This document shows, one piece after another, positions 1 through 5,702 of a stretch of 6,242 bases of DNA; within the stretch, counting starts at the first letter, position 1; each line of letters opens with the position of its first letter. Under the pieces are notes generated by a model. It was not told where the DNA came from. It made no database searches and saw only the letters and a program-made list of their open reading frames with translations. The stretch lies in assembly GCA_017503885.1 (NCBI GenBank), contig JAFVSF010000269.1, forward strand, positions 1 through 6,242, written 5' to 3'. A program made the position numbers and the translations under genes. Source of the stretch: Clostridia bacterium. Lineage in GTDB: Bacteria; Bacillota; Clostridia; Christensenellales; Borkfalkiaceae.

Positions 1-327
1 AAGTGCATCGAAGCAGTACTTGTTCAAGCAGCAGATGCTATTTCGGGTGCTAGACCTGGTGCAAGACGTGAAACTAACACGAACTATATCAAGCGTCTTG
101 AACAACTTGAAAACATTTCTTCTGGCTTTGCAGGCGTTGAAAAAGCTTATGCAATTCAAGCAGGTAGAGAAGTTAGAGTTGTTGTAAAACCAGAACAAAT
201 TGACGATAGTCAAGCATTATTCCTTGCAAAAGACATTGCAAAGAAGATCGAAAGCGAGCTTGAATATCCAGGTCAAATCAAAGTTAACGTTATTAGAGAA
301 TGGCGTTGCGTTGAATATGCAAAATAA
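1..327 (+). CDS. rny: Ribonuclease Y, C-terminal part (5' end outside window)
   Basis: This is the last 108 residues of RNase Y, the membrane-anchored endoribonuclease that starts much mRNA decay in Bacillota. Frame 1 is open from the first base and ends at TAA 325-327. The visible part begins at the end of the HD domain, with the family signature ADAISGARPGARRET at about residues 11-25 of the fragment. It then runs through the conserved tail with AYAIQAGREVRV, the IDD segment, and a closing stretch of the form ELEYPGQIKVNVIRE...VEYAK. The N-terminal membrane helix, coiled coil, KH domain and HD catalytic residues all lie upstream of the window. The family is about 510-520 residues long, so roughly a fifth is seen. 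A hairpin terminator follows at once. The tail is highly conserved and the identification is secure. Confidence 0.96.
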   Translation, partial: KCIEAVLVQAADAISGARPGARRETNTNYIKRLEQLENISSGFAGVEKAYAIQAGREVRVVVKPEQIDDSQALFLAKDIAKKIESELEYPGQIKVNVIREWRCVEYAK

Positions 328-335
328 ATAAGTTA

Positions 336-364
336 CTGCCGTTGCTTTTCGCAACGGCAGTTTT
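336..364 (+). terminator. Rho-independent terminator of rny
   Basis: A perfect 10-bp GC-rich stem (CTGCCGTTGC, 336-345, with GCAACGGCAG, 351-360) encloses the 5-nt loop TTTTC and is followed by TTTT. It lies 8 nt after the rny stop codon. Only 8 nt separate its T tract from the ATG of the next gene. Confidence 0.9.
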
Positions 365-372
365 ATCAAGAT

Positions 373-1059
373 ATGAAAAAGTTTATTTGTGGAATAGAAG
401 TTGACGTTGAAAGACGTAACGTAAAAAACATAAGAATTAAAATCGATAGAGAAGGACAAGTTTCCTTAACTATTCCAAACCGTTGTAGTGAAAATGCAGG
501 GGTAGACTTTTTTATTGCAAAGTTAGATTGGGTAAAAAACAAGTTAAATCAAAAGCCTACAAAACGCCATTTAGACTTTAAAAACTGCGAAACCGTTTAT
601 ATATTAGGAAAAATTCATAGTGTTAGCGTAGTGCCGTCAAAAACGAATAAAAGCGTTTTAAAGGACAATGAAGTCGTTTTTTACACTAAAGATACGTCTA
701 ACGACGCCTTGAAAAATCAATACGAGAAACTTTTAAAAAGGGTTTTACTTTTAAAATCTAAAGAATACTTTGAAAAGTGGGAGAGTATAACTGGGCTAAA
801 AGGCAGTTCGTTGTCTATTAGGAAGACTGTTTCTAGGTGGGGTAGTTGCAACTCTTTAACTGGGGCTATAAACTTGTCTTTATATTTAGCGTGTTTACCG
901 GAATTTTGTTTAGATTATGTAGTTCTTCACGAACTTTGCCATTTAAAATACGCAAATCACGGTGAATACTTTAAACGAGAGTTAAGCAAATATATGTCAA
1001 ACTGGAAAGAGATAAGAAAGTTTTTAAAAGATCAATCAAACACGTATTTATATATTTAA
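373..1059 (+). CDS. YgjP-like (DUF45) zinc metallopeptidase
   Basis: This 228-residue protein is predicted to be a cytosolic zinc-dependent metallopeptidase of the YgjP/DUF45 family, which is related to SprT and M48 peptidases. The N-terminal half (about residues 5-60) shows the family's beta-rich start, ending in WVKNKL. The catalytic part has WGSC (156-159), a hydrophobic stretch INLSLYLACLP (166-176), and then HELCH (186-190) with a third histidine at 196 in the context NHGEYF. These give the HExxH-x5-H zinc site with catalytic Glu187. There is no signal peptide or membrane helix. The length matches the usual 220-250 residues. The in vivo substrate of this family is not established. ATG 373 is chosen because the family's N-terminal strand begins right after it. 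However, no Shine-Dalgarno site is visible, and the rny terminator ends 8 nt upstream. Its 3' end converges on the ECF S-component gene. Confidence 0.88.
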   Translation: MKKFICGIEVDVERRNVKNIRIKIDREGQVSLTIPNRCSENAGVDFFIAKLDWVKNKLNQKPTKRHLDFKNCETVYILGKIHSVSVVPSKTNKSVLKDNEVVFYTKDTSNDALKNQYEKLLKRVLLLKSKEYFEKWESITGLKGSSLSIRKTVSRWGSCNSLTGAINLSLYLACLPEFCLDYVVLHELCHLKYANHGEYFKRELSKYMSNWKEIRKFLKDQSNTYLYI

Positions 1060-1067
1060 CGTAGTAA

Positions 1068-1104
1068 AATAATCATCCACTCGATATTCGGGTGGATGAT
1101 TATT
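1068..1104. terminator. Bidirectional terminator between convergent genes
   Basis: A perfect 13-bp stem (1068-1080 with 1092-1104) extends inward through T1081-G1091 and CGA/TCG to a TAT loop, giving a near-continuous 17-bp hairpin. The top strand continues with ACTTTTT. The bottom strand continues with TTTTAC, so it can serve both the metallopeptidase gene and the minus-strand operon. The stop codon of the minus-strand S-component gene (1103-1105) lies partly inside the stem. Confidence 0.85.
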
Positions 1105-1642
1105 ACTTTTTATTATTTATTATTTTTGCATTTTTAATTGTTAAAATAACAGTTGGGATGAGTATTAATTGTAGTATAATTCCAGGAAGAGAATGTAAAA
1201 TAACCATTGAAGCAAAGGTTTTCCAAATAAAAGGATTACCCTTTAAATTGAGTAAAACAATTTCTGCAAAACATCTTACCATTCTTCCTAAAATCATAGC
1301 CGGTAGCATTGATGCGTAGACTGAAATTACATTCTTTTTCTTACAAACACCAAAGATAAGTCCTGTTATAAGCCCGTAAACAGCCATTTCAAACGCAACG
1401 GCAATAGCAGTTGGGTACATTATTGGCACGGAAAAGAGTAGAGATCTTAATAATGGCAATATAAAACCAATCAATGCTCCGTATTTCCAGTCACAAATAA
1501 AACCACACAAAAATACTGGGATGTGCATCGGTAGGAGCATTTGTCCAATAGTTGGTATTTGCCCTATAAACAAAGGTAGAATAAATCCCATTGCTAAAAA
1601 TAGAGCAGAAAAAATTATCTTCTTTAAATTATTTGTTATCAT
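1103..1642 (-). CDS. ECF transporter S component (substrate unknown)
   Basis: This 179-residue integral membrane protein resembles the substrate-binding S component of energy-coupling-factor vitamin transporters. About six hydrophobic segments are visible, roughly at 8-27, 38-50, 55-72, 77-100, 107-128 and 143-170. Conserved-looking patches are LPMHIPVFLCGFICDWKYG (37-55), ILPLLRSLLF (61-70) and MYPTAIAVAFEMAVYG (75-90). The usual length for the family is 170-200 residues. I start it at ATG 1642, which shares one base with the TAA of the permease gene (TAATG). This implies translational coupling and fits the absence of a separate Shine-Dalgarno site. The longer open frame starting at 1720 lies inside the permease gene and adds a non-family N-terminus. 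It is the last gene of the tetR/ABC operon. No EcfA, EcfA' or EcfT gene is nearby, so it would need a shared ECF module encoded elsewhere. The substrate cannot be read from the sequence. Confidence 0.78.
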   Translation of the reverse strand: MITNNLKKIIFSALFLAMGFILPLFIGQIPTIGQMLLPMHIPVFLCGFICDWKYGALIGFILPLLRSLLFSVPIMYPTAIAVAFEMAVYGLITGLIFGVCKKKNVISVYASMLPAMILGRMVRCFAEIVLLNLKGNPFIWKTFASMVILHSLPGIILQLILIPTVILTIKNAKIINNKK

Positions 1643-2373
1643 TATTGTTTTTTCATTTGTCTTAAAAATAAGAGCACAGCAACGGATAAAGTAGTTATGC
1701 CATAGCCAAGTACCCACCAAATATGAGGGAAAATGCCAGTAAAATTGCCTAAAAGCAAGGCTCTTTCCATTTCAACTGCATGTACAAACGGCAAGGCGTA
1801 TGCAATTTTATTAAAAGCTCCTCCAATTAAATTTAAGTCAAACCAAGTGCCAGAAAGCCACGCTGAAAGGTTTGTGAGCAATGCACCACATATTCCACCT
1901 ACTTGTTTATCGTTTAAGATGCTTCCAAAAAGTAAGCCTAATGCTATAAATAATATAGAAATAGGAATTATAAAGAGTATTGCATAAAGAATATTTATGC
2001 TAATCGTTAAACCTAAACCAAATGCGACAATATAACAAATTATACATTGTAATAATGCAATAGGTAATATTGGCAAAGTGTAACCCAAAATAAAATCTAT
2101 TGGCGTAAGAGGGGTTGTGTAAAGTCGTTGAAGAAGAGCACTACTTCTATCTTTTGATATAAGAGTTGCTGAAAAAAGCGACATAAACGACAAACCGAAG
2201 ACTGTAATTCCAGGTGTTAAGTGCTTTATTTCAAATAATTCAACTGGAATATTTGCCTGAATCACACTGAGAAGTAATAATAACACTAGGGGAAAACCAA
2301 GTCCAAATGCTAGCGTTAATGGGTCTCGAATTATTTCTTTTACGTTTCTACTTGTAAACGAGAGCATTTTCAT
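1642..2373 (-). CDS. ABC-2 type transporter permease
   Basis: This 243-residue membrane subunit belongs to an ABC-2-family exporter and pairs with the ATPase encoded just upstream. About six membrane segments are visible, roughly at 18-39, 54-72, 95-121, 126-151, 158-176 and 213-237. The loop SKDRSSALLQRLYTTPLTPIDFILGY (73-98) is the cytoplasmic coupling region typical of drug and lipid exporters of this type. LPFVHAVE (194-201) near the last helix is also family-like. The length is normal for a single-domain ABC-2 permease, which would act as a homodimer. The start ATG 2373 overlaps the ATPase stop (ATGA). A strong ribosome-binding site, AAAGGGGG, ends 7 nt upstream; a second ATG two codons later is possible. 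The exported substrate is unknown, though a TetR-regulated ABC-2 pair often handles drugs or antimicrobial peptides. Confidence 0.9.
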   Translation of the reverse strand: MKMLSFTSRNVKEIIRDPLTLAFGLGFPLVLLLLLSVIQANIPVELFEIKHLTPGITVFGLSFMSLFSATLISKDRSSALLQRLYTTPLTPIDFILGYTLPILPIALLQCIICYIVAFGLGLTISINILYAILFIIPISILFIALGLLFGSILNDKQVGGICGALLTNLSAWLSGTWFDLNLIGGAFNKIAYALPFVHAVEMERALLLGNFTGIFPHIWWVLGYGITTLSVAVLLFLRQMKKQ

Positions 2374-3098
2374 TTTGACACCCCCTTTACAATACTTATA
2401 AATGCTTTTTCAATGCTGTCAGTATTGGTTTGTTCTTTTATATTCGCGGGGCTATCAACGAGCAAAAGTTTACCGTCTTTCATAATTGCAATTTTATCAG
2501 AGAGTTCTTCAGCCTCTTCCATATAGTGTGTTGTTAATATAATGGTAATTTTGCCTTTTAAACTCTTTATTAAATCCCAAAGGTCACTTCTTGCAAGAAC
2601 GTCTAATCCAAGCGTCGGTTCGTCAAGAAAAAGAATTTTAGGTTCGCTAATAAGTGCCATGGCTATACTAAGTCTTCTTTGCCAGCCACCAGATAATTTG
2701 CTTGCCTTTTTATCCAAAATGTCTTTTAGACCGAGTAAAGAGGTCATTTCATTTATTTTTGCAATTCTTTTTTCTTTAGAAAAGCAGTGTGCTCCACAAA
2801 TTAGTTGTAAATTTTCTTTTACTGTAAGATTTGGTGCAATAGCAGTCTCTTGTGGAGATACGGCAATAAGTGATTTTACCTCTAAAGAATTTGAAACTAT
2901 ACTTTTTCCAAGCAAAATTGCGTCGCCGTATGTAGGTGTAGTTAGACAAGAGAGCATTTTTATCGTTGTCGTTTTGCCGGCACCGTTCACACCTAAAAGA
3001 GATAGTAATTCGCCCTCGTAAATTTCTAAATTTAAATTATCTACAGCAACTACGTCTTTATATTCTTTTGTAAGCCCTTCAATTTTTATTGCTATCAT
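2370..3098 (-). CDS. ABC transporter ATP-binding protein (exporter type)
   Basis: This 242-residue ATPase is the energising subunit of an ABC-2 exporter, predicted to be cytoplasmic and docked on the permease encoded next. All nucleotide-binding motifs are present. They are Walker A GVNGAGKT (36-43), Q-loop Gln83 (SPQE), signature LSGGWQ (135-140), Walker B ILFLDEP (155-161) with catalytic Glu160, D-loop LGLD (163-166), and H-loop His191 (TTHYMEEAEELSD). The LSGGW-QRR signature and HYMEEAEEL switch are typical of the DrrA/CcmA-like group that pairs with ABC-2 permeases. ATG 3098 is supported by AGGAG 7 nt upstream, located inside the end of tetR, which overlaps this gene by 20 bp. The 3' end overlaps the permease start by an ATGA junction. 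The domain appears intact and functional. Confidence 0.95.
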   Translation of the reverse strand: MIAIKIEGLTKEYKDVVAVDNLNLEIYEGELLSLLGVNGAGKTTTIKMLSCLTTPTYGDAILLGKSIVSNSLEVKSLIAVSPQETAIAPNLTVKENLQLICGAHCFSKEKRIAKINEMTSLLGLKDILDKKASKLSGGWQRRLSIAMALISEPKILFLDEPTLGLDVLARSDLWDLIKSLKGKITIILTTHYMEEAEELSDKIAIMKDGKLLLVDSPANIKEQTNTDSIEKAFISIVKGVSK

Positions 3099-3663
3099 TA
3101 AAATTCTCCTTAATCACGTGTCTTGCACGTAATCCTTGATAAATATCTGTAACCATATCGCTTATAAAAGTCCACTCAAAGGTTACAAACGACGTGGCTA
3201 ACATAACGGCAATTCCGTGAACAAACGCCCACATTTCTACGTGTATTTTTGTGGCAAGTTCTTTAGGTACGTCGTTTGCTTGCATTATCATTTGAATAGA
3301 CTGGTCAAAATCATTTGTTGGAATAAAATCTTTACCTTTTCTATCGCTCATAAACAAAAGTTTAAAAAGTTCTTTTTCTTCTTGTGCAAATTTAATATAT
3401 GCCATGCCAAACGCTTTATATTTAGGGTATTTTTCGCCTAAAGTCTCACTTTCTATAAAACTTAAATATATATTATAAGTGTAGAGAAATACCTCTTTTT
3501 CAAGCTCTTCCATACTGGCAAAATTAGAAAATATAGGTTGGGTTGAGCAGTCTAATTCCTTGGCTATATTTCTTGTGTTAAGAGCATCATAGCCTAAGTT
3601 TCTTATTAAAGAAATTGACGTTTGAATAATATCGCTTTTAGTAATTTTAACTTTTGGTGGCAT
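3079..3663 (-). CDS. TetR/AcrR family transcriptional regulator
   Basis: This 194-residue protein is predicted to be a ligand-responsive repressor and the first gene of the exporter operon. The N-terminal helix-turn-helix domain spans about residues 8-53. The sequence ALNTRNIAKELDCSTQPIFSNFASMEEL includes the STQPIF recognition-helix pattern common in TetR proteins of Bacillota. The rest is a helical ligand-binding and dimerisation domain, including EMWAFVHGIAVMLAT, a motif often seen in this family's C-terminal part. I start it at ATG 3663 because GAGGT lies 4 nt upstream and MPPKVKITKSDII is a normal TetR N-terminus. The in-frame ATG at 3684 falls within the operator and lacks a ribosome-binding site. 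The gene overlaps the ATPase start by 20 bp. The tandem palindromes at its promoter suggest that it represses its own operon. Confidence 0.92.
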   Translation of the reverse strand: MPPKVKITKSDIIQTSISLIRNLGYDALNTRNIAKELDCSTQPIFSNFASMEELEKEVFLYTYNIYLSFIESETLGEKYPKYKAFGMAYIKFAQEEKELFKLLFMSDRKGKDFIPTNDFDQSIQMIMQANDVPKELATKIHVEMWAFVHGIAVMLATSFVTFEWTFISDMVTDIYQGLRARHVIKENFNDSNKN

Positions 3664-3677
3664 AGTTACCTCACAAA

Positions 3678-3705
3678 ATAACATTTGTTATATAACACTT
3701 GTTAT
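3678..3705. promoter_or_regulatory. Tandem 14-bp palindromes, likely TetR-type operator
   Basis: Two abutting palindromes of the form ATAACA-nn-TGTTAT occupy 3678-3691 (centre TT) and 3692-3705 (centre CT). All twelve arm bases match in both copies. The pair overlaps the last bases of the predicted -10 element (3709-3704) and covers the expected transcription start near 3697. A bound repressor dimer would block transcription. The position just upstream of tetR points to autoregulation of the whole operon. Confidence 0.8.
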
Positions 3706-3732
3706 TTTATTATAATATATACGTATTGTCAA
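3704..3732 (-). promoter_or_regulatory. Promoter of the tetR-ABC-ECF S operon
   Basis: On the minus strand a perfect -35 TTGACA (3732-3727) is followed after 17 bp by a -10 TAAAAT (3709-3704), a near-consensus vegetative promoter. A TATAAT is also present (3714-3709), but only 12 bp from the -35. The predicted start, near 3697, lies inside the tandem palindromes. Confidence 0.8.
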
Positions 3733-3754
3733 GCATTTTATTAAAATTTTAATA

Positions 3755-3786
3755 AAAACGCTCTATTTGATGAAGTAGAGCGTTTT
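3755..3786 (-). terminator. Terminator of the small membrane protein gene
   Basis: A perfect 11-bp stem (AAAACGCTCTA, 3755-3765, with TAGAGCGTTTT, 3776-3786) has a 10-nt loop. On the minus strand the stem ends in TTTT and continues TATT, giving a U-rich tail. It lies 15 bp after the stop of the gene at 3802-4101 and insulates it from the operon promoter downstream. Confidence 0.82.
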
Positions 3787-3801
3787 AAACAATGTAAATT
3801 A

Positions 3802-4101
3802 TTAAATAAAAAATATCAAAACAGCAAAGTAATAGGTAAATGCAATAGTGCATACTAGACTAAAAATAGTGGATATTATAGCAAAAATAAAGTTTAATTT
3901 TGTAAGTTTAGATTTTTCTTTTAAAACTATCACGTTTAATAATATTGAAATCGCAACAAATACAGAAGAAGAGAAAAAGAGGAACAAATATCCCGTTTTT
4001 CCTAGAAAATTAATTGATAAAAAAATTAAAAGTCCTGCAAAAAGGGATAGTATGAAAGATAATATTGATTTATGAAAATTACTTTTTAATAAATGTTTCA
4101 T
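3802..4101 (-). CDS. Small three-helix membrane protein, unknown function
   Basis: I do not recognise this 99-residue protein. It has three strongly hydrophobic segments, at about 12-33, 37-60 and 69-98. A lysine-rich loop (KEKSKLTKLN, 61-70) lies between the second and third, and the N-terminus is short and basic (MKHLLK), suggesting it sits inside. There are no charged residues within the helices and no catalytic motif. The gene is well supported by its signals. GAGGT lies 5 nt before ATG 4101, TTGACA-17-TAAAAT lies upstream, and a hairpin terminator follows the stop. It is therefore a single-gene transcript, divergent from alanine racemase. A role in the membrane is all that can be inferred. 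It could be a small accessory or stress protein, but nothing in the sequence decides this. Confidence 0.72.
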   Translation of the reverse strand: MKHLLKSNFHKSILSFILSLFAGLLIFLSINFLGKTGYLFLFFSSSVFVAISILLNVIVLKEKSKLTKLNFIFAIISTIFSLVCTIAFTYYFAVLIFFI

Positions 4102-4117
4102 TATATACCTCGATTAA

Positions 4118-4146
4118 ATTTTATCATTGTAAATTATCGCTGTCAA
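4118..4146 (-). promoter_or_regulatory. Promoter of the small membrane protein gene
   Basis: A perfect TTGACA (4146-4141) and TAAAAT (4123-4118) are separated by 17 bp on the minus strand. These are the same hexamers and spacing as in the tetR operon promoter, with an unrelated spacer. The expected start is near 4111, which leaves a leader of about 10 nt containing the GAGGT ribosome-binding site. Confidence 0.75.
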
Positions 4147-4176
4147 GAATTAGTTTAAAATAACATATATTTTATT

Positions 4177-5265
4177 ATGATATTAAGGTCGTGGATAGAA
4201 ATTGATTTAAATAAACTACAAAGCAATTATTTAGCGTATAAAGGTTATCTTAAAGATTTTCAAGAGATAATTGCAGTTGTAAAAGCTGATGCGTACGGAC
4301 ATGGCGACGTTCAAGTTGCAAAAAAACTTGAAGAAATAGGAGTTAAACATTTTGCAGTAGCAACAATAGAAGAAGGTGTAAAACTAAGAAAAAACGGCAT
4401 AGTAGGTACTATTTTAGTTTTATCGCATACACCTATTTGTTATTTTAGTAGTCATATAAAGTATGATATTATTCAAACCGTTGTGTCTGAAGAATATGCA
4501 GATTGCATTATAAGAACTAAATTGCCTATAAAAACGCAAATTGCCATCGATACAGGAATGAATAGAATAGGGTTTTGTGCAAACGATGAAATAAGTTGTG
4601 GTAAAATAATAAATGAATATGCTAAAAAGTTAAACGTCGTTGGTATTTTCACTCATTTGTCGTGTGCAGACCAAAAGAGACACAGGGGCTTTACTCTTAA
4701 ACAAATTGAAAGGTTTAAAAAAGTCCTTGAAGTTTGCAAAGAGCAGAAATTCACGTTTATCCATTGTTTAAATTCTATAGGTGGTTTAAGTTATAATAAG
4801 GATATTTTTAATCACGTTAGATTAGGGGTTATGCTTTATGGGTTATACCCAAACAAAGAAAGTAAAAAACTTGGTTTAAAGCCTATACTTAGGTGGAAAT
4901 CGGTAGTAATAATGTTAAAAACTGTCGAAAAAGGAGAATATATTAGCTATGGGTGTTCTTATAAAACTAAAAGAAAATCGGTTATAGCAACAGTTCCAAC
5001 GGGTTATGCAGATGGTTTTGATAGGCGTTTATCAAATAAGGGTGTGGTTGTTATAAACGGTAAAAAAGCCCCGATTGTTGGCAAAATATGTATGGATCAA
5101 TTTATGGTTGACGTTACTGATTTTAATACTCTAAAAGTCGGGGACGAAGTTGAACTTATTGGTGAAATTTACACTGTTGAAGATATGGCAAAAGATATTG
5201 GTACAATTTCTTATGAGGTTGTTTGCTCTATATCGAAAAGAGTAGATAGGATTTATATTGGTTAA
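4177..5265 (+). CDS. alr: Alanine racemase
   Basis: This is a complete 362-residue PLP-dependent alanine racemase (EC 5.1.1.1), which interconverts L- and D-alanine in the cytosol and supplies D-Ala for peptidoglycan. The N-terminal TIM barrel carries the PLP-lysine motif VVKADAYGHG, with Lys36. It also has TGMNRIGF (126-133) with Arg129 and HVRLGVMLYG (213-222) with Arg215 near the cofactor pyridine. The C-terminal beta domain contributes the second catalytic base, Tyr258, in EYISYG, and the substrate-site signature CMDQFMVDV (305-313). The length matches the family (about 360-390). ATG 4177 is the only reasonable start, because a stop (TAA 4156-4158) precedes it in frame and the family's EIDL motif begins eight residues in. 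No Shine-Dalgarno sequence is visible upstream. It is a single-gene unit with a terminator after it, divergent from the small membrane gene. Confidence 0.96.
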   Translation: MILRSWIEIDLNKLQSNYLAYKGYLKDFQEIIAVVKADAYGHGDVQVAKKLEEIGVKHFAVATIEEGVKLRKNGIVGTILVLSHTPICYFSSHIKYDIIQTVVSEEYADCIIRTKLPIKTQIAIDTGMNRIGFCANDEISCGKIINEYAKKLNVVGIFTHLSCADQKRHRGFTLKQIERFKKVLEVCKEQKFTFIHCLNSIGGLSYNKDIFNHVRLGVMLYGLYPNKESKKLGLKPILRWKSVVIMLKTVEKGEYISYGCSYKTKRKSVIATVPTGYADGFDRRLSNKGVVVINGKKAPIVGKICMDQFMVDVTDFNTLKVGDEVELIGEIYTVEDMAKDIGTISYEVVCSISKRVDRIYIG

Positions 5266-5281
5266 CGAATAAATTTTAACG

Positions 5282-5319
5282 GCAAAAAAGTCTTGTGAAA
5301 TTTTCACAAGACTTTTTGC
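5282..5319. terminator. Bidirectional terminator between alr and the Cys-rich gene
   Basis: A 13-bp stem pairs AAAAAGTCTTGTG (5285-5297) with CACAAGACTTTTT (5305-5317) around the loop AAATTTT, which can itself pair partly. The A tract on one side and T tract on the other give a U-run in both directions. It can therefore serve alr and the convergent minus-strand gene that ends at 5347. Confidence 0.85.
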
Positions 5320-5346
5320 ACTATTTAGTGAATATGTATTATTTTG

Positions 5347-5571
5347 TTATTTGCAACAACCGCCACCAAAACCGAAATCCATTCCATGTTTGTCATGACA
5401 GCCACCACCACAGCAACAGCACCAAACTAAAATGAGTGGTATAAGGCATCCACAGTTGCAAAGTTTATCTAAAATGCCGTTTAGACAGCCATTTTTGCAA
5501 ACGCAGAGTATTAATAGGATAATAAGTATCCAAAGGCAACAATTGTCGCCACAGCCACAAGTATTGAACAT
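5347..5571 (-). CDS. Small cysteine-rich membrane-associated protein
   Basis: This 74-residue protein has 17 cysteines (23%), including a run of four at 51-54. Its order is an N-terminal CGCGDNCC cluster (5-12), a hydrophobic segment LWILIILLILCVC (13-25), a CNCGC cluster (38-42), and a second, shorter hydrophobic segment LIPLILVW (43-50). It ends in a Cys/Gly/His tail (CCCCGGGCHDKHG...GGGCCK). It resembles the short clostridial proteins annotated in databases as chorion-class high-cysteine HCB proteins, whose function is unknown. That resemblance is from memory, not from a search. ATG 5571 is chosen because AGGAGG lies 7 nt upstream; the longer frame from 5610 begins in the promoter palindrome. 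Metal binding, disulfide cross-linking or envelope association are all possible. Nothing shows which. Confidence 0.78.
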   Translation of the reverse strand: MFNTCGCGDNCCLWILIILLILCVCKNGCLNGILDKLCNCGCLIPLILVWCCCCGGGCHDKHGMDFGFGGGCCK

Positions 5572-5591
5572 AACTTTTCCTCCTAAATTAT

Positions 5592-5619
5592 TTGATAGTT
5601 TAACTATCAATATATTATA
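5592..5619 (-). promoter_or_regulatory. Putative promoter and palindrome of the Cys-rich gene
   Basis: A perfect 9-1-9 palindrome (TTGATAGTT, 5592-5600; AACTATCAA, 5602-5610) lies just downstream of a minus-strand TATAAT (5619-5614). The expected start (about 5607) is inside the palindrome, which suits a repressor operator better than an RNA hairpin. No good -35 is seen; the best candidate at 17-bp spacing is TAACAA (5642-5637). Confidence 0.5.
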
Positions 5620-5667
5620 TTTTTTTGCTCAATAATTTGTTACACGACTTTTTTAATTTAAATCGCC

Positions 5668-5696
5668 TTGATTTTTATAAATATTTAGTATATAAT
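5668..5696 (+). promoter_or_regulatory. Promoter of the truncated ECF S-component gene
   Basis: TTGATT (5668-5673) and a perfect TATAAT (5691-5696) are separated by 17 bp. The predicted start near 5703 gives a leader of about 79 nt before ATG 5782. Confidence 0.72.
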
Positions 5697-5702
5697 ATAA
5701 TT

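Noticed and set aside
217..459. 80-codon minus-strand frame over the rny end and the metallopeptidase start.
   Set aside because: It runs through the rny terminator and is antisense to two well-supported genes; there is no promoter or ribosome-binding site.
1643..1720. Longer S component starting at ATG 1720 inside the permease gene.
   Set aside because: The extra 26 residues are the permease 3' end read in another frame and carry no family features. The TAATG junction at 1642 is a standard coupled start.
2542..3021. 159-codon plus-strand open frame opposite the ABC ATPase.
   Set aside because: It is the antisense of a fully motif-supported ATPase gene, with no ribosome-binding site and no recognisable protein.
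3664..3684. Longer TetR-family regulator starting at ATG 3684.
   Set aside because: This start lies in the operator, has no ribosome-binding site, and adds a hydrophobic heptapeptide not expected before the DNA-binding domain. ATG 3663 has GAGGT in place.
5432..5635. 67-codon plus-strand frame opposite the cysteine-rich gene.
   Set aside because: Its Gln/Pro-rich content is the complement of Cys/Gly codons. It has no ribosome-binding site, while the minus-strand gene has a perfect AGGAGG.
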